Below, in pieces: positions 1 through 9,169 of a stretch of 51,964 nt of DNA. The DNA lies in the NCBI RefSeq assembly GCF_900107605.1, contig NZ_FNQJ01000025.1, forward strand, positions 1-51,964, given 5' to 3'. Below the pieces are notes generated by a model. The model was not told the origin of the DNA and did not search any database. It saw nothing but the letters and a program-made list of their open reading frames with translations. The position numbers were made by a program, and so were the translations under genes. This stretch comes from Acidovorax soli (GTDB lineage Bacteria > Pseudomonadota > Gammaproteobacteria > Burkholderiales > Burkholderiaceae_C). The stretch's first letter is position 1, and every line of letters begins with the position of its first letter.

Positions 1-328
1 GCAGGTCGATGCGCTCCAGTACCTCGCTGATTTGGCGGGTTGAGTGTTTCGCCGGTGCAGCCCATAGCCAACTCTGCTGGGTTTGTCCATCTGGGCGCAG
101 CTCTGAAACTGAGGCTCGCCAGCGATCAAGTGTTGCTGGATCAACGCTGGCGGCGATGGCGGTGCCTGTTTCAACTTCAAGCTGGGCAAGTGCCGCCGCA
201 ATCAGTGTCCGAATTGCCCGCTCGTGCACGATCACCAGCTTGTTCTTGTACAGCCATTGACGCGCCCGCACGAGTAGCTGATCGCGGTCGGCGCAGCGCG
301 CCACTTCGTCGCGCAGTTCACGTAACAT
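1..328 (-). pseudogene. tnpA: Tn3-family transposase fragment (TnpA)
   Basis: The minus strand encodes about 109 residues that run off the left edge. The segments WLYKNKLVIVHERAIRTLIA and QQSWLWAAPAKHSTRQISE resemble the end of the N-terminal DUF4158 region of Tn3-family transposases, a segment that I expect near residue 150 in a roughly 1000-aa enzyme. Here it lies only about 25 residues after the first ATG, and a TGA stands directly before that ATG in the same frame. The 5' third of the gene is therefore missing and the piece is a remnant. Its broken end abuts the truncated gene that follows, so a recombination joint lies near 329-340. The rest of the transposase, outside the window, cannot be judged. 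No terminal inverted repeat was found. Confidence 0.7.
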
Positions 329-395
329 TCAGCGTGTTTTCCTAGGCATCGAGGCGCGCGGCTCGCGACCCAGCATCGAATTTACCGGGGGCAAG

Positions 396-935
396 ATGTT
401 CCATGACGGCGAGCGCATGGTCGTCGTGTCGGACAAAATCTCCAAGGACGCATCTGGTGTACTGAGCGCCCAGTTGGGCAAGGAAAAGCGCATCGTTCCG
501 CTGAGGTTCTATCAGGCGCTCAGCAAGATCGCACTTTCCGTGATCCCGGAAGCTGAACTCGCTGCTCTGCAGAGGACTGTCGGATGGGTGCGCTACGGCA
601 GTTCGGCCGATATGCCCATTCCGAAAGTGGCTGCGGCCATTGTTCCGCTCTCACCCGATCCATCGGCTCAGATCACTTTGTATATCCGGAAGAAGGACGT
701 CTCGCGGCTACCCCATGTCGTATGCGAATTTCGGCTCGGCTGCTATATGTACGTCTATGCGCTACCGTTCTCCGAACGCGATAACTGGGATTTGATCGAG
801 TTCTTTGAGGACGATGATTTTAAGGACACGTTCCGCCACTACTCCTACGTGCCCTCCTGGATTCTTCAGGACTACGGCAACAATCGCGAGATTCCTATCG
901 TTCAGAACATCACGTTTGCGCCTCGCAATGCCTAG
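396..935 (+). pseudogene. C-terminal part of a probable HNH-endonuclease-like protein
   Basis: This codes for 179 residues from the first ATG, but the frame stays open upstream to the Tn3 remnant (through LGIEARGSRPSIEF), so the natural start is probably lost. The stretch RIVPLRFYQALSKIALSVIP resembles the conserved tail found after the HNH motif in some restriction-like HNH proteins, where a 'P..Y.A..K.ALS.MP' pattern occurs. No HNH catalytic motif is visible, so the nuclease part is absent. This family call is from memory of the pattern and is tentative. It is followed on the same strand by the 534-aa membrane protein 63 bp downstream, in a region with other defence genes. Confidence 0.4.
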
Positions 936-998
936 CCCTCGACAAGCGAGTCGACGGGGAGAACCAAGACCCACAAAATCCTAAAACTGGACAGCCCG

Positions 999-2603
999 AT
1001 GCCGAACGGAACCTCTATCGACACCAGCAGCCTGCTAACTATCCTTGGCCTCATCGCGGCTGTATGGGCAATCGTTCCGGCCGCGACTCGCCTTCGATTC
1101 AGGCTGAGCGTCACATGGTTCGACTGGCTCATCGTCGTCGGCGTATTTCTAGCTGTTCACTATCTGGTCTTCGAGCCTGCGCTCCGCTCCGTCGGCCTGT
1201 ATCACAGCTTTGGCCCATGGAAGTGGGGCCTAGACAAAAGCAGCTCCATCTATCTACTGTTGCTTGGCCTCGGTCTTTTTCTCCTAGTCCGTGCACGCGC
1301 GCCCAAGCTAGCAAGACGAAATATTGGGCTTTTCGCAAAGCTCGTCGATAACCTTTTGCTGACCAAGCGCTACGACGAACTGGTATCGCTCGTTGAGCCG
1401 CAATTTTCTAAGCTGCTCAACATCAGTCGCTATCGGCCCGTGCTGGCTCGCGCGGTTGCAAAGATGACGCCCAGATCAACATTTGACCTCGAGGCGATTT
1501 TAAGCGGTGTACGGTCGAAGCACGAGAACCAACTGAAGCGATGGATTCGATCGACGCTCAGGCGCCTTGAGTCGACCATCGCTGGATGGGACTCTTCTGC
1601 CGATCAAGCCCAAGAACTCCTACGAAGCCTTTCCAATTCACCGTCACTTGTGAGCCACCTGGCTGCGGCATATCCCGATTTCGGCCTGCGAATACTCGAA
1701 CGACCGGAGGCGGTGCGCGAAGACTTTGTCGAGCTATTCATGGATGCGCTCCTCTCTGACAGCGGCAGTAGGCTCTACGTCGAACTGAAGAACAACGAGA
1801 ACTTGAACGGGCGCCATCGTCTTGCGTTGCCACCCACGAATAGAATTCTCCATTTCTTCTTCAAAGACGTTTCCGTTGCCGCTCATCATGGGTTGTATCG
1901 CGCCATTGGCGAATCAGTCCTCAGGCGACTGGACGAAGACCCGAAACTTGTGGAGGCGTACAACCGATCGCTTGGTTACTTTGGCGAAGTCGGCAAGTAT
2001 CACAGTCCTGTTTATGCAGGAATAAAGCTCTTCGAAATCATGATCCATGAAGGAATACATCAGGGGCAGCAAGACCATCTATGGCTCTTCTACTTCACCC
2101 ACTTCACCGATGCAATTCTGGAGCAATTACGTGATGTGGCTCCTGACGACGGAAATCATGAATTCCCAACATCTTTCCACTATTTGCTCTATCAAATCGT
2201 GAGCATCGCCTCGAACTGGGTCGATGATTGCCTCGAAGTTGATGTCGCCGTGATTGACAAAAATGTGACGGAGAAGCCCGACTTTAACGTCTACTACATA
2301 CCCGAGAAAGCAACCGATGCGCTCGGGACCATTATCCAGAGCATCATTAGTTCGCTGAAGATTGATGATCGTTTCAAGCATTACATGCTGGAGATTTCAT
2401 TGAGCCGATACAGAAGAATTAAAGACACGACACGGGTAGTCGCCGTAACTCAGAGCTTCATCAAGTCGCTGATCTATGGCCTGGATCTGCCGACCAAGCC
2501 GAACTATCGGCGTGAACTTCGTAGAGTTTTTGGAAAACTTGATCATGTATTGAGGCATGACATACCGGAATTCGCTCAAGCGCTTGAGGGTGCACAGCAA
2601 TGA
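999..2603 (+). CDS. Membrane-anchored protein of unknown function (534 aa)
   Basis: The N-terminus holds about three hydrophobic segments (residues 9-27, 41-56 and 85-99). A charged, mainly helical cytoplasmic part of roughly 430 residues follows, without any motif I recognise: no Walker A, nuclease or TIR signature. The layout of a membrane anchor plus a large soluble domain is common among effectors of bacterial conflict systems. The gene lies between a truncated HNH-like gene and a Shedu nuclease, so a defence role is plausible but is inference from position. Its stop codon overlaps the start of a 50-aa ORF by an ATGA, which suggests translational coupling. Confidence 0.75.
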   Translation: MPNGTSIDTSSLLTILGLIAAVWAIVPAATRLRFRLSVTWFDWLIVVGVFLAVHYLVFEPALRSVGLYHSFGPWKWGLDKSSSIYLLLLGLGLFLLVRARAPKLARRNIGLFAKLVDNLLLTKRYDELVSLVEPQFSKLLNISRYRPVLARAVAKMTPRSTFDLEAILSGVRSKHENQLKRWIRSTLRRLESTIAGWDSSADQAQELLRSLSNSPSLVSHLAAAYPDFGLRILERPEAVREDFVELFMDALLSDSGSRLYVELKNNENLNGRHRLALPPTNRILHFFFKDVSVAAHHGLYRAIGESVLRRLDEDPKLVEAYNRSLGYFGEVGKYHSPVYAGIKLFEIMIHEGIHQGQQDHLWLFYFTHFTDAILEQLRDVAPDDGNHEFPTSFHYLLYQIVSIASNWVDDCLEVDVAVIDKNVTEKPDFNVYYIPEKATDALGTIIQSIISSLKIDDRFKHYMLEISLSRYRRIKDTTRVVAVTQSFIKSLIYGLDLPTKPNYRRELRRVFGKLDHVLRHDIPEFAQALEGAQQ

Positions 2604-2752
2604 CGTGCGGGGCCAAACTTCATCTGACATGGATGCCAGAAGTTTTTAAGCCAAAAGGCCGCTACCAGATAATAATCCATCGTGATTGCGGGCTATATTC
2701 GTTTCAATACCGATCTGACCATTCAGATGAACATATACAAGTGACGACATAA
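2600..2752 (+). CDS. Small ORF (50 aa) coupled to the upstream membrane protein
   Basis: The ATG at 2600 shares four bases (ATGA) with the stop of the 534-aa gene, a typical arrangement for coupled translation. The product begins MTCGAKLHLTWMPEVFKPKG and ends DEHIQVTT. It has two cysteines, no membrane segment and no recognised family. The overlap and the lack of any other ORF in this gap support it. Against it are the short length and the absence of any comparison. It might be an accessory or antidote subunit for the membrane protein, which is speculation. Confidence 0.4.
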   Translation: MTCGAKLHLTWMPEVFKPKGRYQIIIHRDCGLYSFQYRSDHSDEHIQVTT

Positions 2753-2837
2753 GAGCCGAGGTCGGCGCGGAACTAGCATCCACGCTCAATGGCGTATATG
2801 CCAGCCATAGATAATGAATCCGACGAAGGGTTGGCAG

Positions 2838-4271
2838 ATGGAAAATGGAACGGGTGGAGTTGCGGTCGCGCCGCAGCCATTTAGTGATGAGGGTGTGCTG
2901 AAAGCACATTTCCGTTTGGAAGCAGCGACAGAGGGCACCGAGCCTGCACGAAAGCTCTTTCTGCGAACATACAGGCTCGCCGATGCTAAGACGAGGATTT
3001 GGCATGCAATGCCCGAGGAAGACTGGCCGCTGCTGGCAACCATCCTTCCGAACAGAATCATCTCGCGGCCGATCCACGTGAATCCACACGCCCAGCGCTA
3101 TCTGACGCCCAAGAACGGGCAATTCGCTACGGTCATCTACGTCGATGACCACGGCGAAGAGTTGCTGGATGACGCTGAAGCGGCGGCATCGCGCATTGAA
3201 TTACGCTTAGCCTGGGGCCTCTTTGACCCTCCCGGCAATGGCCTCGGCCTCAACAGGGATCTTGACCCTGTGTGGCAAGGCCTATCGCGGATTCAGCACG
3301 CCGAGGTCCTCGTGATCAGCCAACACCCGGAAATGCACGCTAAAGATGGCGTAGTTTCGATTAGCACTCAGGAAGTCGATAGGCTGCGCCGCGCCTTCAA
3401 TCGGGTCACGACGAACGGCCGTAAGCTCATTCGTCAAACAAAGCATGGCATTGTGCACGACGACGTGCTCACAAGGCTTGATCCCGAACGATTCCGACGA
3501 ATCGTGCGGGTGAATCCGCCCTTGGTCGAGGTTCGACGTGAGGGGGCGAAGCAGACTGCAGCGCGCGAGCGTACCGAGCGTCGCTCCAGTGTGCAGGCCG
3601 TGCGCAAGCAGCTCAGTGAGCTAGTGACGGAGGCTCCCCAAGAGCTGATGCAGCTGCATGCCGAGATTGAGCGGGTGACACTCGCAAATATGATTGGGGC
3701 ATTCAAGGCGAAACTTGCCGGTAAGCTCACGGAATCGCACTGGCAGACGTTCTTTGAGCAGAACAAATTCGTCCTGAGCATGGCTTTTGCGCGTCCCGTC
3801 GAGTTGACTCATACGCAATTCCACGCGAAGGGTTCTACGTTGACCGGTGCCGGTGCTCAGATCGGCGATTTCCTCTTCAAGGAATGTGGCCAAGCACTCG
3901 CCATTGTTGAAATCAAAACGCCTGAGACGGCGTTGCTACAGGGTGCGGCCTACCGCGGGCAGGATGTCTTTGGTCCAAACTCGGAACTCTCTGGTGCGGT
4001 GACCCAGGTGCTGTTTCAACAGAGCGAGCTTCGGCAACGCTGGATGACTCATGTAAATGACAACCTGGCCCTGCGCCTGTCCGGGGCCGACGTGGTCAAA
4101 TGCGTGGTCGTCGCAGGCCGCTTGCCCACTGATTCAAGCAAATTGCGCAGCTTTGAAGTGTTCCGAAACGCGTGTAAGGATGTGGACATTGTCACCTTTG
4201 ACGAACTGCTAGCGAAGCTTGAATTCCTGGAGATGCAACTGACTCCGAAGCCTGAACCAGACCTGTTCTGA
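2838..4271 (+). CDS. sduA: Shedu-type anti-phage nuclease (SduA, DUF4263)
   Basis: This 477-aa protein has an N-terminal domain of about 270 residues and a C-terminal DUF4263 domain of the PD-(D/E)xK fold. The catalytic pattern is visible: Asp344 in IGDFLFK, then Glu358 and Lys360 in IVEIKTPE, followed by an SELSGAVTQVLFQ helix with the usual Gln. Shedu proteins are single-gene defence nucleases. I chose the ATG at 2838 because an AAGG lies upstream and because the second, truncated copy (minus strand, 24114-23266) aligns from its own MET at this point; an in-frame ATG at 2814 is possible. The gene faces the convergent Abi_C gene and sits in a defence-like island. The nuclease assignment is strong, phage protection is inferred from the family. 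Confidence 0.85.
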   Translation: MENGTGGVAVAPQPFSDEGVLKAHFRLEAATEGTEPARKLFLRTYRLADAKTRIWHAMPEEDWPLLATILPNRIISRPIHVNPHAQRYLTPKNGQFATVIYVDDHGEELLDDAEAAASRIELRLAWGLFDPPGNGLGLNRDLDPVWQGLSRIQHAEVLVISQHPEMHAKDGVVSISTQEVDRLRRAFNRVTTNGRKLIRQTKHGIVHDDVLTRLDPERFRRIVRVNPPLVEVRREGAKQTAARERTERRSSVQAVRKQLSELVTEAPQELMQLHAEIERVTLANMIGAFKAKLAGKLTESHWQTFFEQNKFVLSMAFARPVELTHTQFHAKGSTLTGAGAQIGDFLFKECGQALAIVEIKTPETALLQGAAYRGQDVFGPNSELSGAVTQVLFQQSELRQRWMTHVNDNLALRLSGADVVKCVVVAGRLPTDSSKLRSFEVFRNACKDVDIVTFDELLAKLEFLEMQLTPKPEPDLF

Positions 4272-4379
4272 CCTAAGACGTCGCTTGGAGAGGCCGGCCC
4301 CGTTGGACGCTCTTTGGAGTTCCCGGCTATTGAACGTTCGCTTCGCGTCACTTGGGGTGTCCTATGTTCATGCGATTAA

Positions 4380-5189
4380 CTATGGTCGCGGCGTCGTGCC
4401 GAGCCATCGCTCCATCACGAAAATGACAATAGTGTGCGATGCGTGAACGGCCAAACGAGCCTCTGACGAAGCGATTTTCGGAGGTTCGATGCCGCGACCA
4501 TGTGCCGATCCAATGTGTGTGCGCAAAGCACCGATGCCATCCACAATAGATGCCAGCCCTCCCAATATTCGCTTCTGATCATCCTCCAGCGTGGGGTCGA
4601 CGTTGAGGCCAAGATGCTGCTGCACGACCTTCCAGAGCGGGCCGATCGTCTGCTTGGATGGCATCTCCAGTCCATGCATCTCAATGTACGTCTTGCATAA
4701 GGCTTCAATGATGGCGCTGGCAGCAGTGATCGCGGCATGCGGGTCGCGATCAACGTGCGATATGGCGCGTTCGAACTCTGCTTCGATAGACGAAAAGTCA
4801 CCCGCCTTGAAGTAGTCTGCGAGTGACTTCGCCGCAGGACTTGCTCCCGCTATGGTGATGAACCCATTCATCTGATAGGTCAACTGGTTCTTGCTCAGGC
4901 TTACTCGGATGCGCTCTTGTCCGGGGCCAATCTTCTGGTTCCAGTCGTTGGGCTCCAGATCCATGAACTTCTGAATAACCTGTCCAAGCACTTGCAGTGG
5001 GTCGACGGTCGAATCATCGTTGCAGCGCCTAAGCCAACTGCTGCACTTCGTCTCGCAGTTTCCTTCGGGCACGCCGCCCGGAGCCCCACTTTCCATGAAC
5101 AGAGAGTTCAGCGTTGAATGGCTGTAGTAATACTCTGCGAGAACAGAAGATACGGCGCCAATGACGGAGTTCGGAATTTTGCTGGTCAT
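4380..5189 (-). CDS. Abortive infection C-terminal (Abi_C) domain protein
   Basis: This encodes 269 aa. The C-terminal half (about residues 150-262) matches the Abi_C pattern: AAITAASAIIEALCKTYIE, a central GLASIVDGIGALRTHIGSAH segment, and a final helix ending VIFVMERW. Abi_C proteins are reported with phage abortive infection, and some carry a ribonuclease-like RxxxxH-type motif; here R-T-H-I-G-S-A-H-G-R-G is the candidate site. The N-terminal half is not recognised. It starts only 19 bp after the stop of the DUF3732 ATPase, so the two probably formed one operon, with the ATPase as sensor and this as possible effector (inference). Confidence 0.75.
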   Translation of the reverse strand: MTSKIPNSVIGAVSSVLAEYYYSHSTLNSLFMESGAPGGVPEGNCETKCSSWLRRCNDDSTVDPLQVLGQVIQKFMDLEPNDWNQKIGPGQERIRVSLSKNQLTYQMNGFITIAGASPAAKSLADYFKAGDFSSIEAEFERAISHVDRDPHAAITAASAIIEALCKTYIEMHGLEMPSKQTIGPLWKVVQQHLGLNVDPTLEDDQKRILGGLASIVDGIGALRTHIGSAHGRGIEPPKIASSEARLAVHASHTIVIFVMERWLGTTPRP

Positions 5190-5208
5190 GGTTCTTCCGC
5201 TCTTCTGA

Positions 5209-6118
5209 TCAAGAAGATGACCGGGGCGTCAACGGCCAGTCTTCCGGCACCAGTGCTGGTGGCTTGGTCCATGGCTGTTCAACCAAAGCATCTTGGAACC
5301 ATTGTTCTCGAAGATTGGCATGTTCGGTCACGATGAGTTGGAAACCCGGGACATCCTTCTTCGTGAAATTCAGCAACAGTTCGAACAATCGACGAACGGC
5401 CGCCAGGTCGGCGTCAGCCTCCGTCTTCTGAACAGTTCCATCCGCCTCTTGATAAACCTTCTCCGAAGGGAAATAAACCTGGGTCGGCTGATCGATGAGC
5501 AGGAACTGCGGAATCGGGCAATTGTTCTTCGAGGCAAAAAGGTGCAGTGCCAACAATGCTGAGAGGTGGTAGGCCAGATGGTTCTCGCCGCCACCGGTTC
5601 GGCTCATGGGAACCGGACGATCCGGACGGTCGAAAACGATGGTGAGATGGTTTAGGTCGAGTCGTGCAGGGAAGGCGCTGAACTCCGCCTCGAAGGTCTG
5701 GATGTACCGTGACACCTGCGCTGAAATGTTGTTCAGAATCGAAGTCAGTCGTTCGTGGCTGTCGTCAGCACCGACTTTCTTCTCCAGTTCCTCGACCTTG
5801 AATTTCAGGCGGCGATGCTCTGCCTCGCGCGCGACCAACTCCGCATTGGGAACAAGATTCTCAAGGAACAAGCTGATGCGACCAACAACTCGCGCCGCCG
5901 CATTGTTGCGCGTCCCCATCTGCGCAATAACTTCATTCGCGGCGATCGCTGCGGAAAGCTCTGCCTCCTTACTCTTTATCGCGTCCACGACCTCCCGGAC
6001 TTTTTCATCCTGTTCGGCCAGATACGCTTCCAATTTGGGGCGTTGGCCGGCGACGATGCTCATTTCCTCGTCGAGTGTTGCCAACTCGTTGAGGAGCACT
6101 TTCGCGACAGGAGACTCC
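5209..6118 (-). pseudogene. DUF3732 SMC/Rad50-like ATPase, C-terminal half only
   Basis: About 300 residues match the C-terminal part of DUF3732 proteins: a coiled-coil region (LDEEMSIVAGQRPKLEAYLA onward, rich in E/K/A), then GGGENHLAYHLSALLALHLF (ABC signature-like), FLLIDQPTQVYFP (Walker B-like, LLIDQP), and the tail FQLIVTEHANL followed by WFQDALVE. The Walker A half is missing. At about 6115-6121 the coding pattern stops and the opposite strand becomes a DUF932 gene, so the gene is cut by a rearrangement. The frame stays open on the minus strand through the DUF932 region, but that translation is a shadow. Rad50-like ATPases of this type are found in multi-gene conflict systems; here it would have partnered the Abi_C gene. 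Confidence 0.75.
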
Positions 6119-6120
6119 AG

Positions 6121-6615
6121 AGCTATCAGATGTTGGCCGGGATGTTCCGGTTCGTTTGCAGCAATGGCCTTGTCTGCGGCGACACGGTGGCGGACGTGCG
6201 TGTGCCGCATAAGGGCGACGTGGCCGGACACGTCATCGAAGGCGCTTACGAAGTGTTGAGCGGTTTCGACCGAGTGAAGGAATCCCGCGATGCCATGCAC
6301 GCTATCACCTTGAACGATGGCGAGTCCGAGGTGTTCGCCCGTGCCGCGCTGGCCCTTAAGTACGACGACCCCGGCAAGCCCGCGCCCATCACGGAATCGC
6401 AAATCCTGATGCCGCGCCGCTTCGACGACCGCCGCCCGGACTTGTGGAGCGTGTTCAACCGCACGCAAGAAAACCTGACCCAAGGCGGCTTGCGCGGGCG
6501 CAGCGCCAACGGACGCCGCCAGCAGACCCGTCCGGTGCAGGGCATCGACCAAAACATCCGCCTCAACCGTGCGCTTTGGCTGCTGGCCGATGGCATGCGC
6601 CAGTTGAAAGCCTGA
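6121..6615 (+). pseudogene. DUF932 protein, C-terminal fragment
   Basis: This 164-residue fragment begins at SYQMLAGMFRFVCSNGL and continues through GDTVADVRVPHKGDVAGHVI to LWLLADGMRQLKA before TGA. This is the C-terminal two-thirds of the DUF932 family, commonly carried by Tn4371-type ICEs and plasmids just before parB. The N-terminus is replaced by the opposite-strand DUF3732 fragment, which marks the left breakpoint of the ICE backbone. DUF932 function is unknown. ParB follows 79 bp downstream on the same strand. Confidence 0.75.
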
Positions 6616-6694
6616 ATCCCCACGCGGCAGGGGCAGGCAGCAGCCCTTGCCGCTTCTTTCGTTGCTGCATCCCTAATCGCAAGGAGTTATCACC

Positions 6695-8740
6695 ATGAAC
6701 GCCGTTACCTATACCGAAGCCCGCGCCATCGAAACCGCTGCACCGCTGGAAGTGGCCGATCCGACCAAGAACCTGATTCTGGTTCCGCTCTCGCAGTTGC
6801 TGTCGCGCCGATCCAAACGCAACGCGCGCACGACCCCGCGCCTGTCCATCCCCGAACTGGCCGCAAGCATTTCCCGCATTGGCCTGCTGCAAAACCTCGT
6901 CGTCATCCTCGCCGCCGATGGCGAGCAGTACGAAGTGGTGGCCGGTGATCGTCGTCTTACCGCCTTGAAGCTGCTGGCGAAGAAGAAGCGCATCGTCGCC
7001 GACTACGAAGTGCCGTGCCTGCTGGTGCCCGATGCTTCGGCGCGCACCGTGAGCCTTGCCGAAAACCTGCTGCGCGAGCAGATGCACCCCGCCGACCAGT
7101 TCGAGGCATTCGCCGCGCTGGTCAAGGAAGGCCGTCCGATTGAGGACATTGCCGCAGACTTCGGCGTGTCTCCGCTGGTGGTGCAACGCCGCTTGAAGCT
7201 GGCGAACGTCTCGCCGCGCCTGATGGCCGACTATCGGACTGGTGGCGTGACGCTGGAACAGTTGATGGCCCTGACCATCACCGACGACCACGCCGCTCAG
7301 CAAACCGCGTTCTACTCCGCGCCGGAGTGGCAGCGCAGCGCATCCGCACTGCGCGAGCGTCTGACGGAACGCGAAATCGATGCATCGCACCCGCTGGTGC
7401 ATTTCATCGGAATGGATGCCTACACGGCGGCGGGTGGCGGCGTCCGCCGCGACCTGTTCGCCGACGACGATAGCGGCACCTATCTGACCGACGCCGCGCT
7501 GCTGGAAACGCTGGTGCGCGGCAAGTTGAACAAACTGGCCGAAGGCATCCGCGCCGAAGGCTGGGCGTGGGTGGAAGCCGTGCCGCACTTGAGCCATGCC
7601 GAACGGCAGGCGTTCCAGAATGCCCCGCGCCAGCGCAGAGAGCCGACTGCCCGCGAAGCCCGCCGCATCGCCTCGCTGCAAAACCGCCTGGACAAGATCG
7701 ACGCTGAACTGGAGGATGCCTACGACGCCGAGGACGGCGGCAGGACGGAAACGCTGGAATCGCGCCGCGAACAGGTGACCGGAGAACTGCAGGCCGTGGA
7801 GGATGCCTTGCAGGGTTACGTCCCGGACGTGCGCGCTGTCGCCGGTGCCATCGTTACCATCGATCGCAGCGGCGAGGCCGTGATGCATCGCGGCCTGTTG
7901 CGTGAGGCAGAGGCGAAGGCACTGCGCACGCTGGAACGGTTGCGGCAAGGCTTCGCCGGAACCGAAGGCGCGGACGACAACGAAGGCGAGGACGCCGAGC
8001 CGGTGACGACCGCCGCCAGCCTGTCCGACCGACTGGCGCAACGGTTGAGCGCGCACCGCACTGCCGCGCTGCAAATCGAAGTGGCCCGGCATCCGCAGGT
8101 GGCGCTGGCTGCGCTGGTGCATGGCATGGTGCAGACCGTCTTGCTGGAAAACCACTACGGCCACGACCTGCCGCTTGGCGTGCGCCTGACCGTGCAAGAC
8201 CGACTGCAAGGCATGGCCCCAGACTGGCCAGAATCGCCTGCCGCCGTGGCGCTGCGCGAGTTGCAGCAGATCGCGGGCGAGGCATTGCCACAGGACAGCG
8301 CCGAACTGTTCGCCGTGCTGCTGGCGAAGCCGCAAGACGAGCTGGTGCGGCTGCTGGCCGTGTGCGCTGCGTCCACCGTGGACGTGGTGACGCCCCGCGC
8401 CACACAGCGCCAGCCCGGCGCGGAACTGGCGCAGGCCGTGGGGCTGGACATGGCGGCATGGTGGAAGCCGACCGCCGAGGGTTATTTCCAGCACGTACCG
8501 AAGGCGGCGATTCTGGAAGCCGTCAGCCAGTACGCCCCGGAACACGTCACCCGTCTGTCGAAGCTCAAGAAGGGCGACATTGCCAGCGAAGCCGAACGGC
8601 TGGCCGAGGGCAGCGGCTGGATGCCCGCCGTGTTCCAGATCGAGCATCACACGGAACCGGAAGGCGTGCAGGAAGCGGACGACGCCGATGCGCCGGAATA
8701 TGCCGACGACGAGGTGGAGGCCCACGCGCTGGCCGCGTGA
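6695..8740 (+). CDS. parB: ParB/RepB/Spo0J-family protein (681 aa)
   Basis: The N-terminal ParB/sulfiredoxin nuclease-like domain (about residues 25-115) shows the conserved VVAGDRRLTALKLLAKKK segment and the AENLLREQMHPADQFEAF box. A KorB/HTH segment follows (IEDIAADFGVSPLVVQRRLKL). The long C-terminal part is acidic and includes a coiled coil near residues 320-370. At 681 aa it is twice the length of chromosomal ParB and matches the long ParB-like proteins of Tn4371/IncP-type elements. It probably takes part in partition or maintenance of the excised element. A good ribosome site (AAGGAG) lies at about 6680. Strong hairpins follow the gene. Confidence 0.9.
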   Translation: MNAVTYTEARAIETAAPLEVADPTKNLILVPLSQLLSRRSKRNARTTPRLSIPELAASISRIGLLQNLVVILAADGEQYEVVAGDRRLTALKLLAKKKRIVADYEVPCLLVPDASARTVSLAENLLREQMHPADQFEAFAALVKEGRPIEDIAADFGVSPLVVQRRLKLANVSPRLMADYRTGGVTLEQLMALTITDDHAAQQTAFYSAPEWQRSASALRERLTEREIDASHPLVHFIGMDAYTAAGGGVRRDLFADDDSGTYLTDAALLETLVRGKLNKLAEGIRAEGWAWVEAVPHLSHAERQAFQNAPRQRREPTAREARRIASLQNRLDKIDAELEDAYDAEDGGRTETLESRREQVTGELQAVEDALQGYVPDVRAVAGAIVTIDRSGEAVMHRGLLREAEAKALRTLERLRQGFAGTEGADDNEGEDAEPVTTAASLSDRLAQRLSAHRTAALQIEVARHPQVALAALVHGMVQTVLLENHYGHDLPLGVRLTVQDRLQGMAPDWPESPAAVALRELQQIAGEALPQDSAELFAVLLAKPQDELVRLLAVCAASTVDVVTPRATQRQPGAELAQAVGLDMAAWWKPTAEGYFQHVPKAAILEAVSQYAPEHVTRLSKLKKGDIASEAERLAEGSGWMPAVFQIEHHTEPEGVQEADDADAPEYADDEVEAHALAA

Positions 8741-8790
8741 GGTAGTCCCATAGCCCCGGCGCACTGCGCAGGGGTTTCCTTTCATCCAGA

Positions 8791-8820
8791 ACCGGGCGCG
8801 GCAGGTCTGCCGCGCCCGGT
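8791..8820 (+). terminator. Perfect 14-bp inverted repeat after parB
   Basis: ACCGGGCGCGGCAG is followed after 2 nt by its exact reverse complement, then TTT. It lies 51 bp after the parB stop. The position and short T run suggest an intrinsic terminator, although the T tract is weak. Confidence 0.55.
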
Positions 8821-8841
8821 TTCAACGTCCACAGCAAAAAT

Positions 8842-8879
8842 CGCCCCGTCGCCGCCTTCGGCCAGGCGGCGACGGGGCG
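8842..8879. repeat. Perfect 16-bp inverted repeat, 6-nt loop
   Basis: CGCCCCGTCGCCGCCT (8842-8857) and its exact complement (8864-8879) flank the loop TCGGCC. It is a second very stable hairpin only 21 bp after the first. It lacks a T tract, so it may be a second stop in the opposite direction or a binding site. Confidence 0.55.
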
Positions 8880-9169
8880 GGCGCGCAATGGCTTTGCGCG
8901 CGGCACGGCGATCGGTGCCCGCTCGCGTCGGCGAAAATTCGATGGAACCCAGCCACAGTGGCCGGCCTAGCTCAGCGGCGGGAGTCCGTGCGATACTTTG
9001 CTTTGCAAGACCGCGAAAAACGGTTGTCTGCATGCCACGGGCATTCGACAACCGAATACACGTCACCGAGCAGCTTTAGCGAGGTTGGCCAGCGTTTCCC
9101 CGACATCTGTCGGCCCTTCTGCGAACTGTCGCGCATTGACGCGAAAGCTCGCAGCTACTGGAACGCGCC

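Larger units (their letters stand above)
8741..9169. other. 429-bp gap after parB with two strong hairpins
   Basis: No convincing gene is visible on either strand. The left part holds two GC-rich perfect inverted repeats (listed separately) that look like transcription stops or protein sites. The right part, from about 8900, is less structured and leads into the TetX-like gene; it includes a short AT-richer tract near 8990-9070 that could carry its promoter, but no clear -35/-10 pair was found. Confidence 0.5.

Noticed and set aside
5755..6120. Upstream extension of the DUF932 reading frame
   Set aside because: Similarity to DUF932 begins at 6121; before that the opposite strand encodes DUF3732, so the extension is chance.
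6563..8785. Long minus-strand open frame (740 codons) opposite parB
   Set aside because: It is the antisense shadow of a clear ParB gene in GC-rich DNA; the translation is His/Gln/Arg-rich with no family pattern.
8842..8879. Perfect inverted repeat as an ICE attachment site
   Set aside because: No second copy, tRNA end or integrase is present; a hairpin of this type after a gene is more simply a stop or binding site.
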